Source: Nitratireductor luteus
GTDB taxonomy: Bacteria; Pseudomonadota; Alphaproteobacteria; Rhizobiales; Rhizobiaceae
Direction of reading: 5' to 3'
Length of the DNA stretch: 64,000 nt
NCBI RefSeq assembly: GCF_026162365.1
Contig: NZ_JAOANW010000007.1
Span: forward strand, 1 to 64,000
Position 1 is the first letter of the stretch. Every line of letters begins with the position of its first letter. A model generated the notes under the pieces. That model was not told the origin of the DNA. It did no database searches and worked only from the letters and a program-made list of their open reading frames with translations. The position numbers were made by a program, and so were the translations under genes. Positions 30,505-39,545 of this stretch are shown piece after piece.

Positions 30505-31784
30505 TGGCGGCAACGCCCTTGATCGAAGAAGTCGGTGGCTCCGCTTCAGGGGCCATGATAGGCGAGCTTGCCGGCCTGAAGGACATCACGACTGAGGGCG
30601 CGGAGATGGAGCTCTCTGCCCATGGCCGTCCCCAGCGCAAGCTCGCCGTCTACGCCGCCACCGCGGGCTTCGAGCTGGTCGAGGAACTGGACCATCTCTG
30701 CGCCCGCGCCATCGAGCCCAATATCTTCTTCAATCCCCGCTTCCTCGCCCCGGCGATGCCCAGGCTGGAGGATCGCGAGGTACGGCTGGCCGTCGTCCGC
30801 GACGGCACCGAAGACAAGAACCGCCTGCGTCTGCTCGTGCCCTTTTCCGTCGAAAAGCCAGCCATTCCGCTGGGCGTAACCGTCATGCGGACATGGTCGA
30901 ACCCGTTCGGCCCTCTCGGCACCCCTTTGGTCGACTGCGACGATCCGGTCGGTGTGCTGGAGGACTTCTTCGCGATGCTCGCGCGCCCTCATCTGCGCCT
31001 GCCCAAGGTGCTGGTCCTGCCCGAAACACGGCTCGACGGCCCCTTTGCCACCGCTTTGCGTTCGGTCGCCGAGACCAGGAACCTGCCGCTGATAACCGCC
31101 AACGAGATTGAAAGACCGTTCCTCGAATCGCACCTTGAAGGCGACGACTACCTGCGCAACAGCCTGAGGTCGCACCACTTCCGCGAGTTTCGCCGGTTGA
31201 AGAAGCGGCTGGCGGAACATGGCAGGCTTGAGTACACGATCGCGCGCCAGCCCGGCGAGATCCGCCACGGCATAGAAACCTTCCTCACGCTGGAAGCGTC
31301 CGGCTGGAAGGGACGCGAGCGCACGGCCATGGCTACCGACAGGTATCGCGCGGCCTTCGCCCGCGAAGCCGTCGACCGGCTGGCCGAGCGCGATCTCTGC
31401 CGCATCCATACGTTTACACTGGACGGAAAACCCATTGCATGCCTGGTTGTCTTCGTAGAGGCGGGCAGGGCCTACACTTGGAAGACGGCTTATGACGAGG
31501 CCTACGCCGCCTACTCGCCGGGCGCATTGCTGGTCATTGAGCTGACCAGGAACCATCTCGACGATCCGAACATCATCGCCACCGATTCCTGCGCGGTGCC
31601 GGATCATCCGGTCATGAGCCGCCTATGGTCGGAGCGGCGCGCGCTCGGCACCTTCGTGATCGGCCTCACCCCCGGCGCGGAAAAACTCGCGCACCAGGCC
31701 GCGGGGCAGCTCCAATTTCACCGCGAGGCCCGCAACGTGCTGCGGCTCATCCGCAGCCGTGTTCGCCGTCTCGTCCGGCGGTAG
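30504..31784 (+). CDS. CelD/BcsL-like GNAT acetyltransferase (Acetyltransf_6 family)
   Basis: 426 residues; ATG at 30504 overlaps the stop of the flippase gene. The protein has the double-GNAT layout of the CelD/FemAB-like family: FELVEELDHLCARAIEPNIFFNPRF near the N-terminus, a central segment SLRSHHFREFRRLKKRLAE, then FLTLEASGWKGRERTAMATD and a C-terminal GNAT with AYTWKTAYDEAYAAYSPGALL. In rhizobia such proteins take part in cellulose or exopolysaccharide modification. The substrate is not known. Coupling to a flippase supports a glycan role. Confidence 0.87.
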   Translation: MAATPLIEEVGGSASGAMIGELAGLKDITTEGAEMELSAHGRPQRKLAVYAATAGFELVEELDHLCARAIEPNIFFNPRFLAPAMPRLEDREVRLAVVRDGTEDKNRLRLLVPFSVEKPAIPLGVTVMRTWSNPFGPLGTPLVDCDDPVGVLEDFFAMLARPHLRLPKVLVLPETRLDGPFATALRSVAETRNLPLITANEIERPFLESHLEGDDYLRNSLRSHHFREFRRLKKRLAEHGRLEYTIARQPGEIRHGIETFLTLEASGWKGRERTAMATDRYRAAFAREAVDRLAERDLCRIHTFTLDGKPIACLVVFVEAGRAYTWKTAYDEAYAAYSPGALLVIELTRNHLDDPNIIATDSCAVPDHPVMSRLWSERRALGTFVIGLTPGAEKLAHQAAGQLQFHREARNVLRLIRSRVRRLVRR

Positions 31785-31789
31785 CGAAG

Positions 31790-33430
31790 CTATTCTGCAA
31801 GTCCGGCTTCGCGACGGGCCCTATCACGGAAAATGCGGCGAATGACCTTACCGGTCGTGGTCAGCGGCATGGAATCCACGAACTCCACCTCTCGCGGATA
31901 TTCATGCGCCGAAAGCCGTTCCCGCACGAAGGAGCGAATCTCGTTCGCCAGCGCCTCGTCGCCGGAAAAGCCGGGCTTCAGCACCACATAGGCCTTGACG
32001 ATTTCGGTGCGCATGGGATCGGGCTTGCCCACTGCGGCGGCAAGCTGGATTGCGGGATGGCCGGTCAGGCAGTCCTCGATCTCGGATGGCCCGATGCGAT
32101 AGCCGGACGAAGTGATGACGTCATCGTCGCGGCCGACGAAATGGACGTAACCGTCCGCGTCGATCATGCCCTGGTCGCCGGTGGTCATCCAATCGCTGAT
32201 GAACTTCTTCCCCGTTGCCTCGGGATTTTGCCAATATTCCAGGAACATCACCGGATCGGGCCGGCTGACCGCGATTTGGCCCGCTTCGCCCACAGGCAGC
32301 GCGCGCCCTTCCGCATCGATGACCGCCACCTGGTGGCCCGGCACCGGCTTGCCGATGGCCCCGCCCCGGCTGACCCCGAGCGCCGCACAGGATGACAGGA
32401 CGATGTTACACTCGGTCTGGCCGTAAAACTCGTTGATGGTGACGCCGAGAGCCCCGCGCGCCCATTCATAGGTTTCCCTCCCGAGCGATTCGCCGCCGGA
32501 AGCCACGGACCGCAGGTCCAGGTCGAAGCGTTCACTGATATCGGGCACCGATTTCAGCATCCTGAGCGCGGTTGGCGGGATGAAAGCGTTGCGCACCTTT
32601 ATGCGTTCCATCAGGCCGAGCGCTGCCTCGGCTTCGAATTTTTCGAACCGCCCCGCCACGACCGGCAGGCCGAAATAAAGACCCGGAAGCAGAATGTTCA
32701 GCAAGCCGCCGGCCCAGGCCCAGTCCGCCGGCGTCCATAGAAGATCACCTGGCTGTGGCAGGAATTCATGGTGGAACTGCACGCCCGGCAGATGCCCCAG
32801 CAGCACGCGATGCCCGTGCAGCGCGCCCTTCGGCGGCCCGGTCGTGCCCGAGGTGAAGATCATCATCGCCGGATCGTCGGGACCGGTCTCGACCGCTTCG
32901 AAATCCGCATCGGCGTCGGCGATCAGCCGGTGGAAATCCCGTGCCTCCCGGTCCGCGCCGTCGACCGAGATGATCGCTTCGAGCCCGCTGATGCGGCCGG
33001 CGACGGCCCGCACCTTCGCCAGCCCCGCCTCGTTTGTGACGACCGCCCTCACCCCGGCCGTCTGCAGGCGGTACTCGAGCGCCTCCGTGCCGAAGAGCAG
33101 CGCCAACGGCACGGCGACCGCGCCCAGCTTGTAGATGGCGGCATGCGCGATGACCGTCTCGAAGGATTGCGGCAGGAGAAGCGCCACCCGATCCCCCCGC
33201 GCCACGCCCAGGCCCCGCAGCGCGGCCGCAAACCCGTTCGACTGCCGCGCCAGCGCCGCAAAGGTCATGCTGCCGGGCTCGCCGTCGGGCCTGTAGTCGT
33301 AGAGCGCGATCCTGTCGGGCGCTATGCGCGCCCAATGATCGCTGATCGCCGTGCCGATATTAAAGGATGGGGGCAGCTTCCACCGGAAGTCCCTGTACAG
33401 CGCATCATAGCTATCACGCCGCTCGAGCAT
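31790..33430 (-). CDS. Acyl-CoA synthetase (AMP-dependent, acetyl/medium-chain type)
   Basis: 546 residues of the ANL superfamily. The P-loop is IFTSGTTGPPKGALHGH (about 182), the A5 motif is NEFYGQTECN, the hinge is FVGRDDDVITSSGYRIGPSEIE and the catalytic Lys lies in TTTGKVIRR near the C-terminus. The enzyme forms an acyl-AMP and then an acyl-CoA. The sequence is closest in pattern to acetyl-CoA synthetase-like and medium-chain (AcsM/IbuA-type) enzymes; the exact acid is unknown. It converges on the acetyltransferase gene with a five-base gap. tRNA-Leu lies upstream. Confidence 0.92.
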   Translation of the reverse strand: MLERRDSYDALYRDFRWKLPPSFNIGTAISDHWARIAPDRIALYDYRPDGEPGSMTFAALARQSNGFAAALRGLGVARGDRVALLLPQSFETVIAHAAIYKLGAVAVPLALLFGTEALEYRLQTAGVRAVVTNEAGLAKVRAVAGRISGLEAIISVDGADREARDFHRLIADADADFEAVETGPDDPAMMIFTSGTTGPPKGALHGHRVLLGHLPGVQFHHEFLPQPGDLLWTPADWAWAGGLLNILLPGLYFGLPVVAGRFEKFEAEAALGLMERIKVRNAFIPPTALRMLKSVPDISERFDLDLRSVASGGESLGRETYEWARGALGVTINEFYGQTECNIVLSSCAALGVSRGGAIGKPVPGHQVAVIDAEGRALPVGEAGQIAVSRPDPVMFLEYWQNPEATGKKFISDWMTTGDQGMIDADGYVHFVGRDDDVITSSGYRIGPSEIEDCLTGHPAIQLAAAVGKPDPMRTEIVKAYVVLKPGFSGDEALANEIRSFVRERLSAHEYPREVEFVDSMPLTTTGKVIRRIFRDRARREAGLAE

Positions 33431-33462
33431 CGATGGCAGAGGGCTCTCCCAACCCGGTCAAA

Positions 33463-33547
33463 TGGTGCCCCTGGCCGGACTCGAACCAGCACTCCTTGCG
33501 GAAACCGATTTTGAGTCGGTCGCGTCTACCAATTCCGCCACAGGGGC
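33463..33547 (-). tRNA. tRNA-Leu (anticodon CAA)
   Basis: An 85-base class II tRNA including an encoded CCA. The 7-bp acceptor GCCCCTG/CAGGGGC, D-arm GCGGAATTGGTAGACGC, anticodon stem ACCGA/TCGGT with loop CTCAAAA, a 13-base extra arm and T-arm GCTGG-TTCGAGT-CCGGC all fold. The anticodon CAA decodes UUG. Confidence 0.96.
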
Positions 33548-33619
33548 CCGAGGCCCCGATGGGGCCGGACAGGCTGCGGACTATACGGCGAACCCTATCG
33601 GCGTCAACCTGTGTCGCCA

Positions 33620-33669
33620 CAGCATCGGCCCGAAAATCGGTTCCGATTTTCGCAAAGCATAATGTGCAG
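33620..33669. repeat. Rhizobial intergenic palindrome (CGAAAATCGG-TT-CCGATTTTCG core)
   Basis: A perfect 10-bp inverted core at 33631-33652 lies inside the longer pattern GCATCGGCCCGAAAATCGG ... GCATAATGTGC. The same pattern recurs at 44001-44053 (reverse orientation) and, more diverged, at 52501-52545. Such palindromes are widespread between genes in Rhizobiales. Confidence 0.75.
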
Positions 33670-33765
33670 TTTCAAAGTGCCGGTTACGAACTGCGAACAG
33701 ATGTGAAAAATGCCGCAATCCACGCCGTTGCGCCAGGTAAGGCGGACGGCTAGACATGCAGCGTC

Positions 33766-33876
33766 AGAGCCTGAATCGAAAAGTCGATCTGGCGTGGCGA
33801 AAATGGTGTTTTTCGAGCATTGGAGCGCAGGAAAACGCCACTTGCAGACCGCCAGAGTCACTTTCAGGTCAGGCTC
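33766..33876. repeat. MITE-like element, diverged copy of the 23111-23220 element
   Basis: It begins GAGCCTGAATCGAAAAG and ends with the imperfect inverse CTTTCAGGTCAGGCTC. The internal segment CGAAAATGGTGTTTTTCGAGC, then GGAGCGCAGGA and a GCC, aligns with CGAAAATAGTGATTTTCGAGC and GGACCGCAGGA of the other copy. Equal length (about 110 bp) and shared ends support common descent. No coding content. Confidence 0.65.
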
Positions 33877-33892
33877 GCACCGAGGATTGTCG

Positions 33893-34474
33893 ATGCTTCG
33901 CAAGCTTTATGACTACACCATGTCGCTCGCCGCGACGCGGCACGCCGAAAAGGGCCTGGCGACGGTTTCCTTCGTCGAGAGCTCTGTCTTCCCCATTCCG
34001 CCCGACGTGCTGCTTATTCCGATGGTACTTGCCGAGCGCGCCAAATGGCTGCGCTACGCCTTCATCTGCACCCTTGCCTCCGTTGCCGGCGCCCTGCTCG
34101 GCTATGTCATCGGCGCATTCCTCTACGAAGCCGTGGGCCAGCCGATCCTGGCCTTCTACGGCAAGGAGGATGCGTTCGAACAGGCTGCCGAATGGTACAA
34201 CCGCTGGGGCGGCTGGGGCGTGCTGTTTGCCGCAGTGACGCCTTTCCCTTACAAAGTGCTGACGATATTTTCAGGCGCCACAGGCCTCAGCCTGCCGGTG
34301 TTCATTCTCGTATCGATCATTGGCCGCGGCTTGCGCTTCTATTTCGTCGCCTGGCTGCTTTTCCGTTTCGGTCCGCCGGTCCGCAGCTTCATCGAAAAGA
34401 ACCTTGGCCTTCTTTTCACCGCCTTCATGGTTTTGCTCATCGGCGGTTTCGTTGCCGTCCGCTACGTATTCTGA
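33893..34474 (+). CDS. YqaA/DedA-like (VTT domain) membrane protein
   Basis: 193 residues from the ATG at 33893 (MLRKLYDYTMSLAATRHAEK). The SNARE-assoc/VTT region contains FVESSVFPIPPDVLLIPMVL (about 27-46), a membrane re-entrant glycine-rich segment and FAAVTPFPYKVLTIFSGATGL, which is the YqaA version of the DedA signature. DedA proteins act in lipid carrier recycling (undecaprenyl phosphate or PE flipping) and envelope homeostasis. It sits seven bases before dsbB, likely co-transcribed. Confidence 0.92.
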   Translation: MLRKLYDYTMSLAATRHAEKGLATVSFVESSVFPIPPDVLLIPMVLAERAKWLRYAFICTLASVAGALLGYVIGAFLYEAVGQPILAFYGKEDAFEQAAEWYNRWGGWGVLFAAVTPFPYKVLTIFSGATGLSLPVFILVSIIGRGLRFYFVAWLLFRFGPPVRSFIEKNLGLLFTAFMVLLIGGFVAVRYVF

Positions 34475-34481
34475 GGCTTTG

Positions 34482-34985
34482 ATGTCGATTACCGCGCCCA
34501 CCGGCAAATTCCATACGTTCACCGCTGCGCTTCTTGCCGCTGGAATGACTGCCACCGTCGGCACCGCCCTCGCCTTCGAGCACATTGGCGGCTTCATTCC
34601 CTGCAAGCTGTGCCTGGAACAGCGCGTTCCCTATTATGTCGGCATCCCGCTCATGCTGCTGGCGCTGGCCTCGTCGGCCGTCAAGCTGCCCGGCGTGCTC
34701 ACGCGGGGCCTGCTGCTCGCTGGCGCTTTGCTAATGATCTGGGGGCTCTATCTCGGCGTCTATCATTCCGGCGCCGAATGGGGTTTCTGGCCGGGACCCG
34801 CCGATTGCGGAGCGGTCGCCAGCCCTTCGACCAGCGGCAGCCTGTTGGATCAGCTCAACGCCTATATTCCGCCGTCATGCGATGAGGCTGCAGGCCGCTT
34901 CCTCGGCCTTTCCTTCGCCGGCTGGAACGTGGTCGCAAGCGCCATCCTGTCGGCAATCGCGTTGCGCGGCGCGTTCAAGCGCTGA
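34482..34985 (+). CDS. dsbB: DsbB family disulfide bond formation protein
   Basis: 167 residues from the ATG at 34482. Four transmembrane helices; the first redox pair is C-K-L-C right after HIGGFIP, and a second periplasmic Cys pair lies in GPADCGAV and PPSCDEAAG. DsbB re-oxidises the periplasmic thiol oxidase DsbA and hands electrons to quinone. The first pair has two residues between the cysteines as in E. coli DsbB (CVLC). Coupled to the preceding DedA-like gene. Confidence 0.92.
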   Translation: MSITAPTGKFHTFTAALLAAGMTATVGTALAFEHIGGFIPCKLCLEQRVPYYVGIPLMLLALASSAVKLPGVLTRGLLLAGALLMIWGLYLGVYHSGAEWGFWPGPADCGAVASPSTSGSLLDQLNAYIPPSCDEAAGRFLGLSFAGWNVVASAILSAIALRGAFKR

Positions 34986-34996
34986 CACCGCGGCCG

Positions 34997-35554
34997 TCAC
35001 GGCTCCAGTTCGACATCCCAGTAGAGATAGTCCATCCAGCTTTCGTGCAGATAGTTCGGCGGAAAAAGCCGGCCGTTATTGTGCAGGTCGTGGACGGTCG
35101 GCCGGAAAGGCTTCTGCTGCGGCCACATCCTCGCCTTGACCGGCATCACCCCGCCTTTCCGCAAATTGCAGGGCGAACAGGCCGCCACCACATTCTCCCA
35201 TGACGTGACCCCGCCCAGGCGCCGAGGCACCACATGATCGAAGGTCAAATCCTCATGGGCGCCGCAATACTGGCACTGGAAACGGTCTCGCAGGAAGACG
35301 TTGAATCGCGTAAAGGCGGGATAGCGCGAAGGCTTCACATAGGACTTCAGGCTGACGACGCTGGGAACCCGCATCGAAAAGGATGGCGAGGAGACTGCGT
35401 GCTCATACTCGGCGACGATGTTCACCCGGTCGAGGAACACGGCTTTGATGGCATCCTGCCACGACCACAGTGACAGGGGATAGTAGCTCAGCGGACGGTA
35501 GTCCGCATTCAACACCAGAGCGGGCATCCCGTCCGGCGAAACAGCGATCGTCAC
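34997..35554 (-). CDS. HNH endonuclease family protein
   Basis: 185 residues. The HNH module is C-terminal: CQYCGAHEDLTFDHVVPRR, then TSWENVVAACSPCN (about 95-135), with both CxxC zinc pairs and the catalytic His. The N-terminal half contains VLNADYRPLSYYPLSLWSWQ, found in a large conserved group of chromosomal HNH proteins in alphaproteobacteria and cyanobacteria. Not a restriction enzyme by context; its cellular role is not established. Confidence 0.93.
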   Translation of the reverse strand: MTIAVSPDGMPALVLNADYRPLSYYPLSLWSWQDAIKAVFLDRVNIVAEYEHAVSSPSFSMRVPSVVSLKSYVKPSRYPAFTRFNVFLRDRFQCQYCGAHEDLTFDHVVPRRLGGVTSWENVVAACSPCNLRKGGVMPVKARMWPQQKPFRPTVHDLHNNGRLFPPNYLHESWMDYLYWDVELEP

Positions 35555-35716
35555 GTTCTTGAAGCTCCTTCGCTACGCAGATCGATCGAGACGGATACTG
35601 TAAGCAGGTGATGACAGGAATGTGAAGCGGTTATTAAGAATAATGACCCGGCAAAAGGTGCCATTTGGGCTGGCTTTTGCCGATTCTCAGCTCGATTTGG
35701 GGCCTTTTCAGCTCAT

Positions 35717-36361
35717 TCAGCCCACCGCCAGCGCCTCGCGACCCCTCATTTCCCGGTAATAGGCCCAAAAAAGACGCGCCGCCACGGAGCGCCAGGGCCG
35801 CCATGATTCGGCCTCCAGCGCGAGCCGGCTCGCGTCGGGCCGCACCTCCCAACCGAGCGCTTGCGCCACTGCTGCCTGGAGCGCCACATCGCCTGCCGGA
35901 AACACATCGGCATGCCCCGCCGAGACAAGCAGATAGACCTGGGCGGTCCATGGCCCCACGCCGGGCAGCGCCGTCATCAGCGTGATCGCCTCCTCGGCTT
36001 GTAGCGCACAAAGCGCGTCGAGGTCGATCGCTCCGCCCGCGACATGCTCCGCCAAGCCGGTCATGGCCCGCTGCTTCGCCCTTGAAAGTCCAGCCTCGAC
36101 GAGCGGCCCCTGGCCGGCGACGAGGAGGTTTTCGGCCGTCAGCGGATCGATCAGCCGGCACAGCCTGCCGAATATAGCGTCGGCGCTCGCCCGCGACACC
36201 TGCTGCGATACGATGATGGATGCAAGGCTGGCAAAGCCCGGCGCATTGCGCCTGAGCGGAATGTCGCCGGAGGCGCGGTGCACGGCGGCAAGGCGCCCGT
36301 CCAGCGCCACCAGGGCTTCAAGCCCGAGGGCGATGTCTTCGAGGGTTTCGATGCGCTGCAT
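35717..36361 (-). CDS. DNA-3-methyladenine glycosylase II (AlkA-like)
   Basis: 214 residues from the ATG at 36361 (MQRIETLEDIALGLEALVAL). The HhH-GPD fold is clear: SIIVSQQVSRASADAIFGRL, then the hairpin LPGVGPWTAQVYLL and the catalytic Asp in VFPAGDVALQ. It removes alkylated bases to start base-excision repair. It lacks the N-terminal AlkA_N domain of E. coli AlkA, as is common for rhizobial short forms. Divergent from gluQRS with 76 bases between them. Confidence 0.92.
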   Translation of the reverse strand: MQRIETLEDIALGLEALVALDGRLAAVHRASGDIPLRRNAPGFASLASIIVSQQVSRASADAIFGRLCRLIDPLTAENLLVAGQGPLVEAGLSRAKQRAMTGLAEHVAGGAIDLDALCALQAEEAITLMTALPGVGPWTAQVYLLVSAGHADVFPAGDVALQAAVAQALGWEVRPDASRLALEAESWRPWRSVAARLFWAYYREMRGREALAVG

Positions 36362-36437
36362 GGTGGTCCTTGCGTCCGGAGGCCGACGATCGTAGCAATC
36401 ACCCCATGAGGCCCACAACCCGTTTCCGGCGACCTTG

Positions 36438-37325
36438 ATGACAGTTCCTGTCTTCCGCTTCGCGCCAAGCTCCAACGGAGCCCTCCATCTGGGCCATGCC
36501 TATTCTGCGATGCTGAACTACCGGCTGGCGCGCAAGGCGGACGGGCGCTTTCTCCTGCGCATCGAAGACATCGACACGAGCCGGTGTTCGCCGGAACGGG
36601 AGCAGGCAATCTACAGGGATCTCGAATGGCTGGGCATCGAGTGGGAGCTGCCGGTGCGCCGCCAGTCGGATCACTTCGAGGACTACCGGGCAGCACTCGA
36701 CCGGCTGGAAGATGCCAACCTCATCTACCCGTCCTTCATGACACGCGGCGACCTGCGCGCGTTCATCGCCGAGGCGGAGGCGGAAGGAACTCTCTGGCCC
36801 CGCGATCCCGACGGAGCACCGCTTTTCCCCTCCCTGGACCGCGAGCGCAGCCCGTCCGAACGAAAGCGGCTCATCGCGAACGGCGCGCCGTTCGCGTGGC
36901 GGCTGGACATTGAAAATGCTTGCGCAGCCCTCGGCCACGGCATCGACTGGGACGAAGAAGGCGCGGGACCGCAGGGACAGACTGGCCTCATCCCCGCCGA
37001 CCCCCGCGCATGGGGCGACGTGGTCATCGCCCGCAAGGAAACGCCCACCAGCTACCACCTGGCCGTCACGGTGGACGATGCCGTGCAGGGCATTACCCAC
37101 GTCGTGCGCGGCCGCGATCTCTTCTTCGCCACCGCCGTCCACCGCCTTATCCAGGAACTGATGGGCTTGCCCGTTCCCCGCTACCACCACCATGCCCTGA
37201 TACGGGACCTGGATGGCCGAAAGCTGTCGAAGTCTCAGGGAGACACCGGCATCGCAGCGCTACGTCAGGCCGGCGCGACGCCAGCGGATATCGCAAGAAT
37301 GGTGGGGTTGGACGAAGTGACCTGA
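36438..37325 (+). CDS. gluQRS: Glutamyl-Q tRNA(Asp) synthetase
   Basis: 295 residues from the ATG at 36438 (a TTG lies one codon earlier). It is a GluRS catalytic core without the anticodon-binding domain: the HIGH motif is HLGH in FAPSSNGALHLGHAYSAM, and the KMSKS motif is KLSKS near residue 258. The enzyme attaches glutamate to queuosine in tRNA-Asp. The zinc-binding cysteines found in the E. coli enzyme (YPCxCTR type) are replaced: here YPSFMTR. The overall length and order are otherwise normal. Confidence 0.93.
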   Translation: MTVPVFRFAPSSNGALHLGHAYSAMLNYRLARKADGRFLLRIEDIDTSRCSPEREQAIYRDLEWLGIEWELPVRRQSDHFEDYRAALDRLEDANLIYPSFMTRGDLRAFIAEAEAEGTLWPRDPDGAPLFPSLDRERSPSERKRLIANGAPFAWRLDIENACAALGHGIDWDEEGAGPQGQTGLIPADPRAWGDVVIARKETPTSYHLAVTVDDAVQGITHVVRGRDLFFATAVHRLIQELMGLPVPRYHHHALIRDLDGRKLSKSQGDTGIAALRQAGATPADIARMVGLDEVT

Positions 37326-37328
37326 GCG

Positions 37329-37619
37329 CTAAAGAAGCCTGAGCAGGGCCGACTTGATCAGCACGAGCACAAGCAGCACGACGAACGCGCCGCCCACCCC
37401 AGCCAGCACGGCGTCGAGCAGACTGTTGAAGCGGAGCCCGTGCCAGTTGGCCGCATAGACCGTGCCGAAGAATGCCGCCGTGATGACGACGGCGCTGCCC
37501 GCCACGCCAAAGCCAGCCTCCTTCATCACCGCATCCAGGGCCATTGAAAAGATGAAGGACAGCATTGCGACTGCCGCGATGGCAAACAGGAGCCAGGTGG
37601 AATCGAGCTTCATCAGCAT
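37329..37619 (-). CDS. Small membrane protein with three transmembrane segments
   Basis: 96 residues from the ATG at 37619 (MLMKLDSTWLLFAIAAVAML); a TTG further upstream is possible. Three hydrophobic segments (about 9-28, 37-55, 68-92) are separated by short loops, one containing YAANWHGLRFNSL. I do not recognise the family. It lies between gluQRS (convergent, 3-base gap) and the DMT transporter (divergent). Codon usage is like that of neighbouring core genes. Confidence 0.7.
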   Translation of the reverse strand: MLMKLDSTWLLFAIAAVAMLSFIFSMALDAVMKEAGFGVAGSAVVITAAFFGTVYAANWHGLRFNSLLDAVLAGVGGAFVVLLVLVLIKSALLRLL

Positions 37620-37709
37620 GCGGTTGCCCCGTGCCGGCTGGTTCAAGTCAATGAACGTTCAGTGCCCTTGACACTGGCACGAAAAACTTTCGTTTTCCTT
37701 GCGCTCACA

Positions 37710-38651
37710 ATGTTCACAAGAACCCGAAAACAGGAATATCCTGCCTTGGCCTCACTACCCCGCGCATCGAGCGTGGTCCCGGCGCTGTTCGTCGTCCTCT
37801 GGGCCACAGGCTTCATCGGCGCGCGCTATGCCATGCCATGGGCCGACCCGTTCACGTTCCTCTGGGTGCGCTTCGCCATCACCTTTGTTCTCCTGCTGGC
37901 GCTCATCCCTTTTCTCGGCGCAAGACGGCTTTCCGCGCGTGTGAGCGCACATGCGACGATCGCCGGGATGCTCATGCACGGGGTCTATCTCGGCGGCGTC
38001 TTCTGGGCGATCGCCCATGGGCTACCAGCCGGTCTGGCGGGCCTTATCATCGGCCTGCAGCCCATGCTGACGGCCATACTGGCCGGCGCCTTCATTGGCG
38101 AGAAGGTCAGTCCGCGTCACTGGCTGGGGCTCGTCGTCGGCCTGCTTGGCGTCGCCATCGTCCTTGCCCCAAAGCTCGGCGCGATCTCAGGCGGCGTCAC
38201 GGCAGCGACCGTGACGGCAGGGCTGATCGCCGTCCTGGCCATGAGCGCGGGCACCGTCTGGCAGAAGCGCTTCGTCGTCAACGCCGACCTGATCTCCGGT
38301 GCACTGTGGCAATATGCCGGCGGCTGTACAGTCACCTTCATCGCCTCGCTGCTTCTGGAGGAGGGCCGCTTCGTCATAAACGGCGAACTGATCTTCGCCA
38401 TGAGCTGGCTCGTGCTGGTCCTGTCGGTCGGCGCCATCTTCCTGCTGATGTTCCTGATCGAAAAAGGCGAGGTGGCGCGGGTGGCCTCGCTGTTCTACCT
38501 CGTGCCGGCCGTCACGGCCGTCATGGCCTGGTACCTGTTCGGCGAGACGCTGACCCTTGTGCAGATCGGTGGCATCGCCATCACCACCTTTGGCGTGGCG
38601 CTCTCTACGCTGCGTCTATCACGGCGCGCCGGGCTTCCCGGTAGCGCATGA
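37710..38651 (+). CDS. DMT superfamily transporter (EamA domain)
   Basis: 313 residues from the ATG at 37710. Two EamA repeats with about ten transmembrane helices: VPALFVVLWATGFIGARYAM opens the first, and a second half begins near ITAGLIAVLAMSAGTVWQ-like sequence; PVTAVMAWYLFGETLTLVQI is the standard end of the second repeat. Likely an exporter of amino acids or other small metabolites; substrate unknown. Its last 47 bases overlap the convergent BrkB gene. Confidence 0.9.
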   Translation: MFTRTRKQEYPALASLPRASSVVPALFVVLWATGFIGARYAMPWADPFTFLWVRFAITFVLLLALIPFLGARRLSARVSAHATIAGMLMHGVYLGGVFWAIAHGLPAGLAGLIIGLQPMLTAILAGAFIGEKVSPRHWLGLVVGLLGVAIVLAPKLGAISGGVTAATVTAGLIAVLAMSAGTVWQKRFVVNADLISGALWQYAGGCTVTFIASLLLEEGRFVINGELIFAMSWLVLVLSVGAIFLLMFLIEKGEVARVASLFYLVPAVTAVMAWYLFGETLTLVQIGGIAITTFGVALSTLRLSRRAGLPGSA

Positions 38652-39462
38652 TGGCCGCGTTCAGCTCGCCACCAAGGATGAACATCGCCGAAAGTATGTA
38701 CAGGAAGACCACGGCGATCATGATCGACGCCAGCCCGGCATAGGTGTTGGCATAGCTGCTGAAGCGGCTCAGATAGGCCGCGAAAAGGCTGGAACCGAGC
38801 AGCGAGCCCAGCAGCGTGAAGGCGATGCCGGGCAGCACGTCCAACACCGAACGCTTTCCTCCGGGAAGCCACAGATGCACCAGCACCAGCGCCAGCACCA
38901 GGATCGTCAGCGCGATCGCATAGCGCCAGAAGGTGATGGTGCCGGTATAAGGCGCGAGCCACTCCAGATTGTCGCTTGCGATCTGCAACACCACGGGCGC
39001 CACGACCAAAAGCAGACTGATGGTCAGGAAGCCTATCGTCGCCACCAGCACGTACAGCAGGCTCTGCATGCGCAGAAAGAATATCGAGCGCTCCTCGCGG
39101 ACGCGGTAGGCCCGGTTGAGCGCGAGCCGCAGCGCCTCCACCCCGTTGGAGGCGAACACACCGGCCAGCACCACGCCGAAGGTGAGCACCCCTCCGCGCC
39201 GCACACCGAGCACATTGTGCACTTCCCTTGCGATCGGCTCGGCCACCTCATCCGGCCAGGTATCGAAAATGAGGTCGACGGCGTCCTCCGCATAGGCGTC
39301 CGCGCCCATGAAACTGGCCAGCGCCGTAGCAAAGATCAGAAAGGGAAACAGCGCCATGAGCGCCGAAATGGCCACATGGCTGGACATCGCCCAACCGTCG
39401 TCGGCATTGAAATGTCCGAAAGCATCTCTGCCGATGCGACGGATAGCCACGATGCTGCGCAC
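38605..39462 (-). CDS. YihY/BrkB family inner-membrane protein
   Basis: 285 residues. The family signature is present: GWAMSSHVAISALMALFPFL (about 23-42), then VFASNGVEALRLALNRAYRV and, at the end, AGLASIMIAVVFLYILSAMF with ILGGELNAAI. About six transmembrane helices. Once annotated as ribonuclease BN or virulence factor BrkB; the actual role is uncertain. Convergent with and overlapping the DMT transporter. Confidence 0.92.
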   Translation of the reverse strand: MRSIVAIRRIGRDAFGHFNADDGWAMSSHVAISALMALFPFLIFATALASFMGADAYAEDAVDLIFDTWPDEVAEPIAREVHNVLGVRRGGVLTFGVVLAGVFASNGVEALRLALNRAYRVREERSIFFLRMQSLLYVLVATIGFLTISLLLVVAPVVLQIASDNLEWLAPYTGTITFWRYAIALTILVLALVLVHLWLPGGKRSVLDVLPGIAFTLLGSLLGSSLFAAYLSRFSSYANTYAGLASIMIAVVFLYILSAMFILGGELNAAIMRYREARRAVIDAA

Positions 39463-39545
39463 GCTTCACCTCTCGATTGTTCCGTCTGCTCGAATATGTG
39501 AAAGACTTGGCTTATAGGCAACCAGCGCGGACAGGTCATCGAAAG

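Larger units (their letters stand above)
33548..33892. other. Repeat-bearing gap between tRNA-Leu and the YqaA-like gene
   Basis: No gene is supported in these 345 bases. Two repeats occupy much of it: a rhizobial palindrome at 33620-33669 and a MITE-like element at 33766-33876 that reaches to within 17 bases of the YqaA-like start codon. Promoter elements for that gene would therefore have to lie inside the element or left of it. Confidence 0.6.
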
